39,933 nucleotides of DNA from assembly GCA_964505325.1 (NCBI GenBank), contig CAZDHT010000015.1:1-39933 (forward strand). The letters are read 5' to 3'. The stretch's first letter is position 1. Each line of letters starts with the position of its first letter. Origin of the DNA: CAZDHT01 sp964505325 (GTDB lineage: Bacteria > Planctomycetota > PUPC01). Under the pieces are notes generated by a model, which was given only the letters and a program-made list of their open reading frames with translations, was not told the origin of the DNA and ran no database searches. This document shows, piece after piece, positions 15,544 to 23,867 of this stretch. A program made the position numbers and the translations under genes.

Positions 15544-16535
15544 TTCTTCGCTTCCCATATCTTCTTGTAGCCGCTCAGGCGCCCGAGCAGGAGGGCCATC
15601 TTCTTCGCCGCGTCGCCCTCCAGCACCGTCCGCAAGGCTTCGAGCCGCCGCAGCATGTTCAGGTCCCAGCCGAGGTACTCGTAGAGCTCGAGCCCGTCCG
15701 GCCCACGGACGAACAGGCCGTACGTCGGCCCGGCCGGCGCCTTCAGGTCCTTGTTCGCCTGGTTCCCCGCCCGCGCCAGGTAGCCATCGCTCGCGAGATG
15801 CTCGATGATCTTCGCCGCCTGCTCCCGCGTGATCTGCACGGCCGGCGAGAACGGCGGGCGCTTCTCGTCCAGCAGCAAAGCCGGCCCCCGCAGCGTGAGG
15901 TTGTAGAATGGCTTGTCCTGGTCGCCCAAGTATCGGAGGTCGAGCGTGAACCGGCCGAGCGACTTCTTCAATTGCTCGTAACGCTGCTTGACCTGCGCGC
16001 CGGTCTTCGGGTCCGGGCTGGCGAGTTCTGCTCCCTTCGGCAACGGATGCCCGGCGTATAGAAGCGGCATCCAGCCGCGTAGGTATCGTCTCTGGAAGAA
16101 GATGAGCCGGCCCCATGGCGTCCACATCGAATCGCCGTGCGTCTTGCCGGCCACGACCTCGCCGTTGAACTTGAGTATCCCGACCGTCACGCGGCTCAGG
16201 GACGACGCGTTGGCGATGAGCAGCTCGTGTTCCCACTTCCCATGGCGGCGGGTCGCCAGAGGCTTAATGTCGGGCTTCCGGGGGACGGGCTTAACCGGCC
16301 TCGCGCCGCCCTTGAGCTTTGCGCGGCAGTGCTCGCACTCGCCGAGCTTGGTGCTGCACTTCTTGCACAGCTTGAACGCACCGCTGGTGGTCATCCCGCC
16401 GCATTCGACGCATTTGCCGATGTTCATGATGTACATCTTGCCCTTGCATTTCGGGCAGAGCTCGCCACGCGCCGGCGCCGATGCCAGTGCCGTCACCAGC
16501 GCCAACACAAGAACACCCATCGCTTTCTTCTTCAT
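15540..16535 (-). CDS. Exported protein with N-terminal zinc-ribbon-like CxxC pairs
   Basis: A 331-residue protein with a signal peptide (MKKKAMGVLVLALVTALASAPARG). The mature N-terminus has four CxxC pairs (C27/30, C42/45, C57/60, C67/70), like two zinc ribbons. After a basic Pro-rich linker comes a domain of about 230 residues that I do not recognise. Similar secreted zinc-ribbon proteins of unknown function occur in planctomycetes. GAAGGAGAA precedes the ATG. Function not assignable. Confidence 0.75.
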   Translation of the reverse strand: MKKKAMGVLVLALVTALASAPARGELCPKCKGKMYIMNIGKCVECGGMTTSGAFKLCKKCSTKLGECEHCRAKLKGGARPVKPVPRKPDIKPLATRRHGKWEHELLIANASSLSRVTVGILKFNGEVVAGKTHGDSMWTPWGRLIFFQRRYLRGWMPLLYAGHPLPKGAELASPDPKTGAQVKQRYEQLKKSLGRFTLDLRYLGDQDKPFYNLTLRGPALLLDEKRPPFSPAVQITREQAAKIIEHLASDGYLARAGNQANKDLKAPAGPTYGLFVRGPDGLELYEYLGWDLNMLRRLEALRTVLEGDAAKKMALLLGRLSGYKKIWEAKK

Positions 16536-16616
16536 GGTCCGTTCTCCTTCACGCGGATGGCAAACACCCCCCGTGTGAATAGACGCAATTCCGTCGACCT
16601 CGGTTCCGGGAAACCA

Positions 16617-18014
16617 CTATGCGACCTGCTCGAGGTAGCGCGCCTCGATCCGCTTGAGTTCCGCCAGCTCAGCATCATCGAGCAGCGGCTCGCGTTCGGC
16701 GGCGAGGATCAACGCCGCTTTCTCCCGCGCCCGGCTGGCCATGGTCTTCGATCCGTCGGCCGCCCATTTCTCTCGGCTCACGCGGCACAGGAGCCCCGGC
16801 TCGTAGAACTCGGTTCGGAAGTGCTCGAACGTGTGGTCCGTTGCCAGGAAGTCGCCGGCGATCCCGGCCTCCCGCGATACGTCCTCGGCGAGCGTTTCCG
16901 GGTTGACCTCGATGCCCCGCAGATAACGGCGAACCATGCCGATGGTCTCGTTGTCCATCACTGCCTTGACGGGCGAGATGGTCTTTTCCGACTCGAGCTG
17001 CCCGACGCCCCAGATGATACTGACCCGCGCCGCGGTGTGGACGAGCGCCGCCATCATCGTCTCGGCGGCGGCCTGGTCGTCGGGCTGCATCGCCTCCGTG
17101 CACATCCACGAGGCCGAGGGCAGGCCGTACAGTCGTGCAAGCTCGGCGCCGGCCTCCGCCAGCAGGCACGTCTCCGCGCCGCCGGTCACAATGCCCGTCG
17201 TCTTCATGTCCATGAAATGCGAGAAGCCGAGATTGTGAATGACCGGCCGGCCCGGCTCGATGACCTGGTTGATGACGATGCCCGCGAGGACCTCTGCGTT
17301 GCCGACGGCGAGCGTCCCGGCAAGGGTAACCGGGCCGGACGCTCCGGCCGACGGTTCGCCGTTCACCATGACCGGGATTCCATCGCCCGCGCTCCGCAGG
17401 AAGATATCGAGAGCGAGGCGCGTCCAGCGCAGCGGCCCGTGCGCCGTGAAGCCCATGCTGAAGACCGGCCTCTCTCTGAGCTCGCCGCCGCACAGCACGC
17501 GCCCCATCTCTTTCATCGCCTCGGCGCCCTGTGGGGTGAACGAGAGCGCCCGCAGATGCTTGCGGCAGTTCTCGGCCATGAGGCGCAGGCCCACGAAGTC
17601 CCGGGCGGCGGGCGGCACGTCCGACATCGACGTACCCACCAGCGCGTGAACGTTGTCGAACGTGTCGATCAGGCGTGCGAAGCCCGCGAGGTCGTCTGAG
17701 GTGATTTCTCGGAACGAACCGTCCAGATCCACATACGAAAGCGCGGCTCCGGTCCAGAAGCGGCTCGGGTCGCCCGCCCGGGTTCTCGACAGCGTGCGGT
17801 CGAGGCTGGCAAACGTGACGGTCTTGGGCGCGAGGGCGAGATGCTCACTCACCATCTCGCGCGGGAAGCGGATCACCTGGGCGTCTGTGCCCGCGTTGGC
17901 CCCGGCCTTGAGGAGCATCCCGCAGATCTCATCGTGCTCGATGCGAACGCCGGGGTCCTCGAGCAGGTTCAGCGAGGTCTGGTGAATGCGTTCGGCCTGT
18001 TCACGGGAACTCAT
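16617..18014 (-). CDS. MttB-superfamily (trimethylamine/betaine-type) methyltransferase, non-pyrrolysine
   Basis: A 465-residue protein with the architecture of the trimethylamine methyltransferase family: N-terminal helices (AERIHQTSLNLLEDPGVRIE), the VTGGAETCLLAEAGAELARLYGLP segment (shown as VTGGAETCLLA and EAGAELARLYGLP) and a conserved C-terminal region. There is no in-frame amber codon, so it belongs to the non-Pyl branch that includes MtgB, acting on quaternary amines such as glycine betaine. A corrinoid protein normally receives the methyl group, but none is adjacent. The ATG at 18014 is preceded by GGAGA. Confidence 0.82.
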   Translation of the reverse strand: MSSREQAERIHQTSLNLLEDPGVRIEHDEICGMLLKAGANAGTDAQVIRFPREMVSEHLALAPKTVTFASLDRTLSRTRAGDPSRFWTGAALSYVDLDGSFREITSDDLAGFARLIDTFDNVHALVGTSMSDVPPAARDFVGLRLMAENCRKHLRALSFTPQGAEAMKEMGRVLCGGELRERPVFSMGFTAHGPLRWTRLALDIFLRSAGDGIPVMVNGEPSAGASGPVTLAGTLAVGNAEVLAGIVINQVIEPGRPVIHNLGFSHFMDMKTTGIVTGGAETCLLAEAGAELARLYGLPSASWMCTEAMQPDDQAAAETMMAALVHTAARVSIIWGVGQLESEKTISPVKAVMDNETIGMVRRYLRGIEVNPETLAEDVSREAGIAGDFLATDHTFEHFRTEFYEPGLLCRVSREKWAADGSKTMASRAREKAALILAAEREPLLDDAELAELKRIEARYLEQVA

Positions 18015-18049
18015 CCCGGGTCTCCGGACTCGACTGCCGTGCTGACGTC

Positions 18050-18055
18050 CTTATA
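18050..18055 (-). promoter_or_regulatory. Possible -10 box for the MttB-like gene
   Basis: Minus-strand TATAAG, about 36 bases before the start at 18014; the expected -35 region is poor. Confidence 0.3.
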
Positions 18056-18148
18056 GCATGTTCGTCGGACGAAATCCACCGTCGCGTGGCCGGGGAGAAA
18101 CACCGGCGTCTTTTCAGGTGGTTCGTACTAATGGTGAGGAGGAATTCC

Positions 18149-18175
18149 AGTATTCTAGAATACTAGAATACTAGA
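18149..18175. repeat. AT-rich palindrome and 8-bp tandem repeat in a divergent intergenic region
   Basis: AGTATTCTAGAATACT (18149-18164) is a perfect palindrome, and from 18155 the unit TAGAATAC repeats two and a half times. It lies in the 355-base gap (18015-18369) between the divergent MttB-like and amidohydrolase genes and stands out from GC-rich flanks. It may be an operator, or part of a dispersed repeat. The rest of the gap holds the promoter at 18296-18324 and nothing else that I can name. Confidence 0.6.
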
Positions 18176-18295
18176 AAAGTGGAAAGTACGATTGCCGGAC
18201 GACCCACAGGGCAACGCCAGCACAACGCCCGCGCCTCCTGTGCGCCCCCTCACGCCTTCGTGGCGAGTCCTCCTCCTTTGCCCCGCATCCCGCGC

Positions 18296-18324
18296 TTGAA
18301 GCCGTCCGCCCCCTGCGCTATGAT
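18296..18324 (+). promoter_or_regulatory. Promoter of the amidohydrolase gene
   Basis: TTGAAG (18296-18301) and TATGAT (18319-18324) are 17 bases apart, about 46 bases upstream of the ATG at 18370. Confidence 0.5.
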
Positions 18325-18369
18325 CGCCACCGTCCGGCAGCCACCAAGTCACTTTTGGAGACGCGAACG

Positions 18370-19710
18370 ATGGCGAAGAAGAAGGCAGCGGGCGGCATCA
18401 CTGAGTTCGTCATGGGGCACCCGCTCTTTGGCGCCCACTCGCACATCATGACCGTGCGGGAGTGGGCGGAGACGAAGCCGCACTTCTCCTGGATCCAGGG
18501 CTACGCCCACGCCGATCTGGTGGTGGCGGCCGGCCCGATGGGCGTCCGTGAGCGGGTGCTGCCGCCGATCGACGACAAGAAGTTCGCCAAGCGGTATTTC
18601 GAGCTGTGGCGGGCGTCGCGTTTTACCGGCTACTGCCGCGCCACCGAGCTGGCGTGCCGCGATCTGCTTGGCCTCGAGTACACGGAGAAGAACGCCGGGG
18701 CCGTCGGCACGGCGATCAAAAAGCTGGTCGGCAAGGACCCGCTCAAGTCCTATCGCTATGTGCTCCAGAAACGGGCCAACGTCCGCTGGCTGATTAAAGA
18801 CTCGATCAACCGGCCACAAGATACGGCGGACGAACTGTATCCGCCGGACTTCATCCGCCTCAACTACCGGGACGATCAATTGATGTGCATCCGGTCCCGC
18901 ACCGACATCGTCGAGCGTGAACAGCGATGGGGCCGGAGCATTCATTCGGTCTCGGATCTGGTCGACGGCCTCAACGAATCCATCACCGCCTGCCTGGCCA
19001 CCGGCAAGATCACGTGCTTCAAGCTGGGCCTTCCGTATCAGCGGAGCCTGGCGTTCGCCGAGCCGACACTGCACGAGGCGGAGAAGGCGTTCAGCCGGTT
19101 GATGAACGTGGAGCCGGGGACCACGGTCGACGGGACGGAGGCAACCGGGGTGCGGCACGTCTCGCGCGTTTCGGCCGAGGAGCTGCGGCCGCTGCAGGAT
19201 TACCTCGTGCATCAGTACGTGCGCCGCATCGAGGCCGAGGGTCTGCCCCTTCAGATCCACACCGGCTACCTCGCCGGTGTCAGCGGCACGCTCAACAACA
19301 TCCGCGCGATGGACATGGTGCCGTTCATCATCCGCTATCCGCGCGTGCGGTTCGACCTGTTCCACGCCGGCTGGCCATACACCGAGGAGCACGCGGTCAT
19401 CGGCAAGGAGTTCCCCAACGTGTGGCTGAACCTGTGCTGGGCGTGGACGATGAACCCCGCGACGATGGAGCGGGCGCTGGACAGTTGGCTGGCGTGCGTG
19501 CCGCACACCAAGATCTTCGCCTACGGCGGCGATACGGGCAATCCTATCTGTGAGTACGGCTACGCCCAGCAGGCGCGGGCCGGCATCGCCCGCGTGCTCG
19601 AACGCCGGATCGAGCGCGGCGACATGACGCTCAAGGACGCGAAGGACGTGGCCGCCGACATCATGCTGCTCAACGGCTGCCGGTTTCATGGCCTTAAGGT
19701 CAGTGGATAG
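18370..19710 (+). CDS. Amidohydrolase-superfamily metal-dependent hydrolase/isomerase
   Basis: A 446-residue cytosolic TIM-barrel enzyme. The metal site is recognisable: HxH at the end of strand 1 (LFGAHSHIMT, H23/H25), a His after PLQIHTGYL, another in FDLFHAGWPY and the final Asp in YGGDTGNP. This pattern resembles the branch with uronate isomerase and dihydroorotase-like enzymes. Substrate unknown. The ATG at 18370 is preferred to an upstream TTG in frame, because GGAG lies nine bases before it. It is followed by a second Gfo/Idh/MocA gene, probably in the same unit. Confidence 0.8.
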   Translation: MAKKKAAGGITEFVMGHPLFGAHSHIMTVREWAETKPHFSWIQGYAHADLVVAAGPMGVRERVLPPIDDKKFAKRYFELWRASRFTGYCRATELACRDLLGLEYTEKNAGAVGTAIKKLVGKDPLKSYRYVLQKRANVRWLIKDSINRPQDTADELYPPDFIRLNYRDDQLMCIRSRTDIVEREQRWGRSIHSVSDLVDGLNESITACLATGKITCFKLGLPYQRSLAFAEPTLHEAEKAFSRLMNVEPGTTVDGTEATGVRHVSRVSAEELRPLQDYLVHQYVRRIEAEGLPLQIHTGYLAGVSGTLNNIRAMDMVPFIIRYPRVRFDLFHAGWPYTEEHAVIGKEFPNVWLNLCWAWTMNPATMERALDSWLACVPHTKIFAYGGDTGNPICEYGYAQQARAGIARVLERRIERGDMTLKDAKDVAADIMLLNGCRFHGLKVSG

Positions 19711-19735
19711 TGATAAGTGAATAGTGGATAGCAGG
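19697..19735 (+). repeat. Short degenerate tandem repeat
   Basis: The 3' end of the amidohydrolase gene and the gap after it contain repeats of a GTGGATAGTGA-like unit (for example AGTGGATAGTGATAAGTGA). Its role is unknown; the 45-base gap also holds the ribosome site of the next gene. Confidence 0.4.
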
Positions 19736-19755
19736 CGCGTTACAGGGAGGTGACA

Positions 19756-21060
19756 GTGGGGGCCAACGAGCCAATCAGGGTGGGCATCGTCGGCGCCGGG
19801 TTCGCAGGCGAGTTCCACTACGAGAGCATGCAAGGGGTGCGGGGCGTGCCGCTCGAGGTGGTGGGCGTCGCGACCAAGACGAAAGAGAGCCGCGAGAAGT
19901 TCGCCGCTGCTCGCGGCATCCAAGCGTTCGATACGCTCGAGGAGTTGATCGAGGCGTGCGACGTGATCGACGTGTGCACGCCGCCCTACGCGCACGAGGA
20001 GATCACCGTCAAGGCCGCCGAGGCCGGTCGGCACGTGATCGTCGAGAAACCGTTCACCGGCTCGTTCCTCAACCGGGAGAAGTACGAGGCGGGCGACAAG
20101 GTGCTCTCGTTCAACGAGCAGCGCTACAAGGAAGCGGCCGGCAGCGCTCAGAAAATGGCCGACGCGGTGCGGAACAACAACGTGGTGCTCTGCTTCGCCG
20201 AGAACTGGCACTTCCTGCCGAGCGGCCTGAAGACTTGCCGCCTGATGATGAGGTCGATGTTCAAGAAGATCCGCGACGCCGACGGCGAATGGGCGCTCGG
20301 CGAGCCGGACCCCGGCGCCCGCGTGATGCTCTACCGCGGCCACGAGGCCCACAGCGGCTCGGGTTCGCCCGTCTACGGCGACCTGCAGTTCGCCGGCGGC
20401 GGCGCCATCATGGGCAAGGCCTGCCACCCGCTCGGCTTGGCCCTCTACATCAAGCGGCTGGAGGGAATAATCCGCAACGGCACGCCCATCCCGCCCGTCG
20501 CCGTGTCCGGCCACTGCGGCTACCTGACTTACGAGGACGACTACCAGGACCCCGACTACCGCAACACGAAGAAGGTGCGCAGCGGCTACGTCGACGGCGA
20601 GGACTGGGGCCTGATGATCGTGCGCTTCGCCGACGGCACCTACGCCGAGGTCGAGGCGAACGAGTTCACCCTGGGCGGCGTGGCCAACACGTTCGAGGTG
20701 CTGTCGAACAAGTTCCGCGTGCGGGGGAACCTCAGCCCGAACAACGCGGTGCAGGCATACAGCCCCAGCCCGGACGTCTTCGAGCCGGAGTACATCGTCG
20801 AGAAGCTCGAAATGTCCGGCGGCTGGAGCTTCCCGGCGATGGACGAGAGCTTCACCATGGGCTACACCGAGGAGATGCAGATCTTCTTCGAGCGCTTCGC
20901 CGCGCACCGCGATGGCCGCGAGCTCAAGGCCGAGCCGCCCTACCTACCAGCGGCAGAGGACATCGAGCTGGCGCTCGACTCGGTCAAGCTGATGTACGGC
21001 GCCTACGTCTCCGACGAACGTCGCGGCGCAGAAATCGCACTGGATGATCTCGAGGGGTAG
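19756..21060 (+). CDS. Gfo/Idh/MocA family oxidoreductase
   Basis: A 434-residue NAD(P)-dependent oxidoreductase, longer than the gene at 139-1200. The nucleotide loop is VGIVGAGFAGEF (about residues 9-20) and the EKP motif is intact (VIVEKPFTG, K98). The second half is the beta-sheet substrate domain, with MGKACHPLGLAL as the likely catalytic His segment. I chose the GTG at 19756 because GGGAGG ends five bases before it; the earlier in-frame GTG at 19750 overlaps that Shine-Dalgarno site. The substrate is probably a sugar or uronate derivative linked to the adjacent amidohydrolase. Confidence 0.88.
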   Translation: MGANEPIRVGIVGAGFAGEFHYESMQGVRGVPLEVVGVATKTKESREKFAAARGIQAFDTLEELIEACDVIDVCTPPYAHEEITVKAAEAGRHVIVEKPFTGSFLNREKYEAGDKVLSFNEQRYKEAAGSAQKMADAVRNNNVVLCFAENWHFLPSGLKTCRLMMRSMFKKIRDADGEWALGEPDPGARVMLYRGHEAHSGSGSPVYGDLQFAGGGAIMGKACHPLGLALYIKRLEGIIRNGTPIPPVAVSGHCGYLTYEDDYQDPDYRNTKKVRSGYVDGEDWGLMIVRFADGTYAEVEANEFTLGGVANTFEVLSNKFRVRGNLSPNNAVQAYSPSPDVFEPEYIVEKLEMSGGWSFPAMDESFTMGYTEEMQIFFERFAAHRDGRELKAEPPYLPAAEDIELALDSVKLMYGAYVSDERRGAEIALDDLEG

Positions 21061-21108
21061 CGATCCGCCTGTTCTCCGTGTCCGGTGCTCAGTGGTTGCG
21101 GTCGGGAG

Positions 21109-21489
21109 TCAGTCGATTCCGTCCGGAGGCCTGGCACCAGGCGGGGCCACTGTCATCTGCGGGCCGGGGTCAGGCTCGATTGCCTCGGGCTTCCCGTCAA
21201 CGAGGCGGCGGACCTCGAGCTCCCTGATGTGGCTGACGCGCCCGAGTTTCCTGACGTAGTCCGGGTTCCTGGTTACGAAGACGACGCGGTCCAGTATGCC
21301 GTCCATGTGAGCGCTGAAGATGATCTCGTCCAGAAACGACATCGAGACAAGTTCGCTTTGGTCGAGTTCAACACATATTCGTCCCCCGGAGTCTCGCCTG
21401 TGGATCTCGTCATACGCCTGCTTCCCGCGCCGGCGCGTCAAGCCTGTGGGCACGATCTCGTCGATTCTGGCGCGCACCCCGTCCGGCAC
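21109..21489 (-). CDS. STAS-like (DUF4325-type) protein
   Basis: A 126-residue protein that I assign tentatively to the STAS-like DUF4325 family: GGRICVELDQSELVSMSFLDEIIF follows the family's strand-helix pattern with the SFxDEi signature (here SFLDEI, residues 51-56). Members often work beside ATPase or HTH domains in signalling, yet here it is alone at the end of the argJ operon. The GTG start has AGGAGG seven bases upstream, overlapping the argJ stop codon. Residues 104-126 are a Pro-rich tail. Confidence 0.55.
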   Translation of the reverse strand: MPDGVRARIDEIVPTGLTRRRGKQAYDEIHRRDSGGRICVELDQSELVSMSFLDEIIFSAHMDGILDRVVFVTRNPDYVRKLGRVSHIRELEVRRLVDGKPEAIEPDPGPQMTVAPPGARPPDGID

Positions 21490-21500
21490 AGCGACGCCTC

Positions 21501-22730
21501 CTACGTGTGATAATCCGCGTTGATGCGGACGTAGTCGCGGCTGAGGTCGCAAGTCCACATCGTGGCGGCGCCGCGTCCGAGGCCGAGGTCGAGATCGATG
21601 TGGACCTCGTCGCCCTTCATCGCCGCCTCCAGGTCGGAGAGCGGGGTCTTCGCCGGCACGCCCTTCGCATAGGCGAGCGCCCCGCCGATGCGCAGGCGGG
21701 TCTTGTCGGGGTCGAATGCGGCGCCACAGCCCGCCGCCTTGCAGACAATCCGGCCCCAGTTCGGATCGCCGCCGTGGATGGCGCACTTGACCAGCGGTGA
21801 GTTGGCGACGGCTGCCGCGACCGTCCTGGCGTCGGCGTCGTTTGCCGCGCGGCGGACGCGGATCTCGACAAACTTCGTCGCGCCCTCGCCGTCGCGGACG
21901 ATTTTCTTCGCCAGGTGTATGCAGACGAACTCGAGCAGCGCGGCGAACTGATCGAACGCGCGTCCCGGCCGCGTGATCCGCGCGTTGCCTGCGGCGCCGT
22001 TCGCCAGCACCAGCAGCGTGTCGTTCGTGCTCATGTCGCCGTCCACCGTGATGCAGTTGAACGAGCGGCCGGCAGCGGCCCCGAGGGCGCGGCGGAGCAT
22101 GCCCGGCGAGATGGCGGCGTCGGTCGTGACAAAGCTCAGCATTGTCGCCAGGTTGGGCGAGATCATCCCGGCGCCTTTGCACGAGCCGCCGACGGTGACC
22201 ACCTTGCGGCCGATTACGGTCTGCGCGGCGATGGTCTTCTCAACGGTGTCCGTAGTCATGATCGCCCGGGCGAAAGCCTGCGCTCCCTCGTCGTCCGGCG
22301 CGAGGATCTCCGTGGCGTCCAGGATGCCGGCGACGATCTTGTCCATCGGCAGCGGATGGCCGATGATGCCGGTTGACGCGACGCAGACATGACCTGGCTC
22401 GAGCCCCAACTCCTGCGCGGCGGCGATGGCCGCGGCCATCGCGTCGCGTTCGCCGCGCACCCCGGTGCAGGCGTTGGCGTTGCCGCTGTTCACCACCACG
22501 GCGCGGGCGACGCCCTTCTTCACGACGGCGCGGCTCCACTTGACCGACGCCGCGGGCGCCTTGATGGTGGTGAACGCGCCGGCGACCGAGCAGGGCCGGT
22601 CTGAGAGAAGCAGCGCCAGGTCGAGCGCTCTCCTGTTGCTCTTGATCCCGCAGCGGACGCCCGCCGCGGAGAAGCCCCTGGCCGCCGTCACGCCGCCGCT
22701 GACTTTCCTGAACCGTACGCTTCGGGGCAC
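21501..22730 (-). CDS. argJ: Bifunctional ornithine acetyltransferase/N-acetylglutamate synthase
   Basis: A 409-residue ArgJ. The self-cleavage site is visible in GSCKGAGMISPNLATMLSF: cleavage occurs before T196, which becomes the nucleophile. The substrate loop VNSGNANACTG (about 80-90) and CAIHGGDPNWGRI are also present. It transfers acetyl from N-acetylornithine to glutamate in the cyclic arginine pathway, in the cytosol. The GTG start follows GGGAGGT, which overlaps the stop of the upstream gene. No other arginine gene is near. Whether it also uses acetyl-CoA cannot be told from the sequence. Confidence 0.94.
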   Translation of the reverse strand: MPRSVRFRKVSGGVTAARGFSAAGVRCGIKSNRRALDLALLLSDRPCSVAGAFTTIKAPAASVKWSRAVVKKGVARAVVVNSGNANACTGVRGERDAMAAAIAAAQELGLEPGHVCVASTGIIGHPLPMDKIVAGILDATEILAPDDEGAQAFARAIMTTDTVEKTIAAQTVIGRKVVTVGGSCKGAGMISPNLATMLSFVTTDAAISPGMLRRALGAAAGRSFNCITVDGDMSTNDTLLVLANGAAGNARITRPGRAFDQFAALLEFVCIHLAKKIVRDGEGATKFVEIRVRRAANDADARTVAAAVANSPLVKCAIHGGDPNWGRIVCKAAGCGAAFDPDKTRLRIGGALAYAKGVPAKTPLSDLEAAMKGDEVHIDLDLGLGRGAATMWTCDLSRDYVRINADYHT

Positions 22731-22733
22731 TGC

Positions 22734-23858
22734 TTACCTCCCGTCCAGTGTGTCCTCGAGCTCGGGCATGACCCAGATCGGGCTGGACCACGTGCAGTCC
22801 TCGCCGGACTGGGTGACCCGGACGTAGTACCAGGTCGGGATGTTCGGCGGGTTATCGTCGAAGTACACTTCGAGCTCTTCCCGGCCGCCGATCCGGTGAT
22901 AGCTGATCTCGCCGTTCTTGAACACCTCGGCGCGCTTAATCTGGCGGGTGCCGGAGGCCCGGACGTGTATCCGCAGCCTGTCCGGCGCGACCAGTACGCT
23001 GCCCATCGGGCTGTCGTTGATGCTGAAGGACAGCTCCATCCGCTCGTACGTGGCGGCGTAGCATCGGCGCTTCTTCAGTGCTTCGAAGATGGCCTCTCTC
23101 GACAACTCCTCCGCGTACACGGCGGTCAACCCGCTCTTGTCGTAACGTGCGGCATTGGCCCAGTCATTTTCCCAGATGTTGCTGCCGGGCATGCCGAAGA
23201 ACGTTCCACTGCTGCCGATGAAGCCGAGCTTGAACCCGGCGAACAGCGCGTCGTGTGCCGTCCCGCCGTGGCGGGGGGGATGCCCGACGGCGTCCATGAT
23301 GGGAAATGGAGCGGCCGGAGCCTCGGCCGACCCCCATTTCGAGTACACTTCGATCAGGTCGACCGGGTATTCCGGCGGGGCTTGGGGCCAGGTGTATCCC
23401 TGTCGTGCCGAGCTGCTGTGGGTGATTGCCTTGATGCACTCGACGTCCTTGAGCGTGTACCAGAGCTGTGTCATGTCGGCTCGCGGGTTGATGGCGCCGG
23501 GGCGGAGCCAGTCGCGTTGGGTGTGGCCGGGGCGCGGGAGCGGCCCGTCATCGCTGCGGTAATATACGCAGATGTTTCCAGGCGTGTGTCCGTCCCAGGA
23601 GGGCACGGATCGCTCGAGCCCGAGCAGTGTGACGAACCGGCCGGGCTCGTTGAACTGGCGGGTGACCTCTTTGATCTCGTTCCAGCTTTCGTCGGACATC
23701 CGCCCAAGCCGCGAGGCAGGCACGTGGTCGATCTGGTCGGTGAGCGAGCAGAAGTCGAGCCGGGCCTCGTCCCGGGCGTACCGGTAGTATTCCTCCGGGG
23801 ACCGCCGCCCGTCAGAGAGTCTCGAGTGCCCGTGTAAGTCGCCCCAGAATACTTGCAC
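22734..23858 (-). CDS. DUF3604 / PHP-like metal-dependent hydrolase
   Basis: A 374-residue protein. The N-terminal PHP-type metal motif WGDLHGHSRLSDGR and the LTDQIDH segment are typical of DUF3604 proteins, which resemble PHP phosphoesterases. The C-terminal part (about 270-374) is beta-rich, ending in YYVRVTQSGEDCTWSSPIW. No signal peptide. Catalytic role is unknown; some relatives act on phosphorylated or sulphated glycans. The GTG start has TAGGAG six bases upstream, overlapping the radC stop. It sits between radC and argJ in a tight operon without evident functional logic. Confidence 0.8.
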   Translation of the reverse strand: MQVFWGDLHGHSRLSDGRRSPEEYYRYARDEARLDFCSLTDQIDHVPASRLGRMSDESWNEIKEVTRQFNEPGRFVTLLGLERSVPSWDGHTPGNICVYYRSDDGPLPRPGHTQRDWLRPGAINPRADMTQLWYTLKDVECIKAITHSSSARQGYTWPQAPPEYPVDLIEVYSKWGSAEAPAAPFPIMDAVGHPPRHGGTAHDALFAGFKLGFIGSSGTFFGMPGSNIWENDWANAARYDKSGLTAVYAEELSREAIFEALKKRRCYAATYERMELSFSINDSPMGSVLVAPDRLRIHVRASGTRQIKRAEVFKNGEISYHRIGGREELEVYFDDNPPNIPTWYYVRVTQSGEDCTWSSPIWVMPELEDTLDGR

Positions 23859-23867
23859 ACGATGCTC

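Noticed and set aside
16617..18014. Pyrrolysine in the MttB-like protein
   Set aside because: The frame has no internal TAG; it is a non-Pyl homologue.
18349..20907. A very long open frame on the minus strand across the amidohydrolase and Gfo genes
   Set aside because: It is a high-GC antisense frame of two well-supported plus-strand enzymes; its translation is a low-complexity Arg/Val/Asp/His-rich string without domains.
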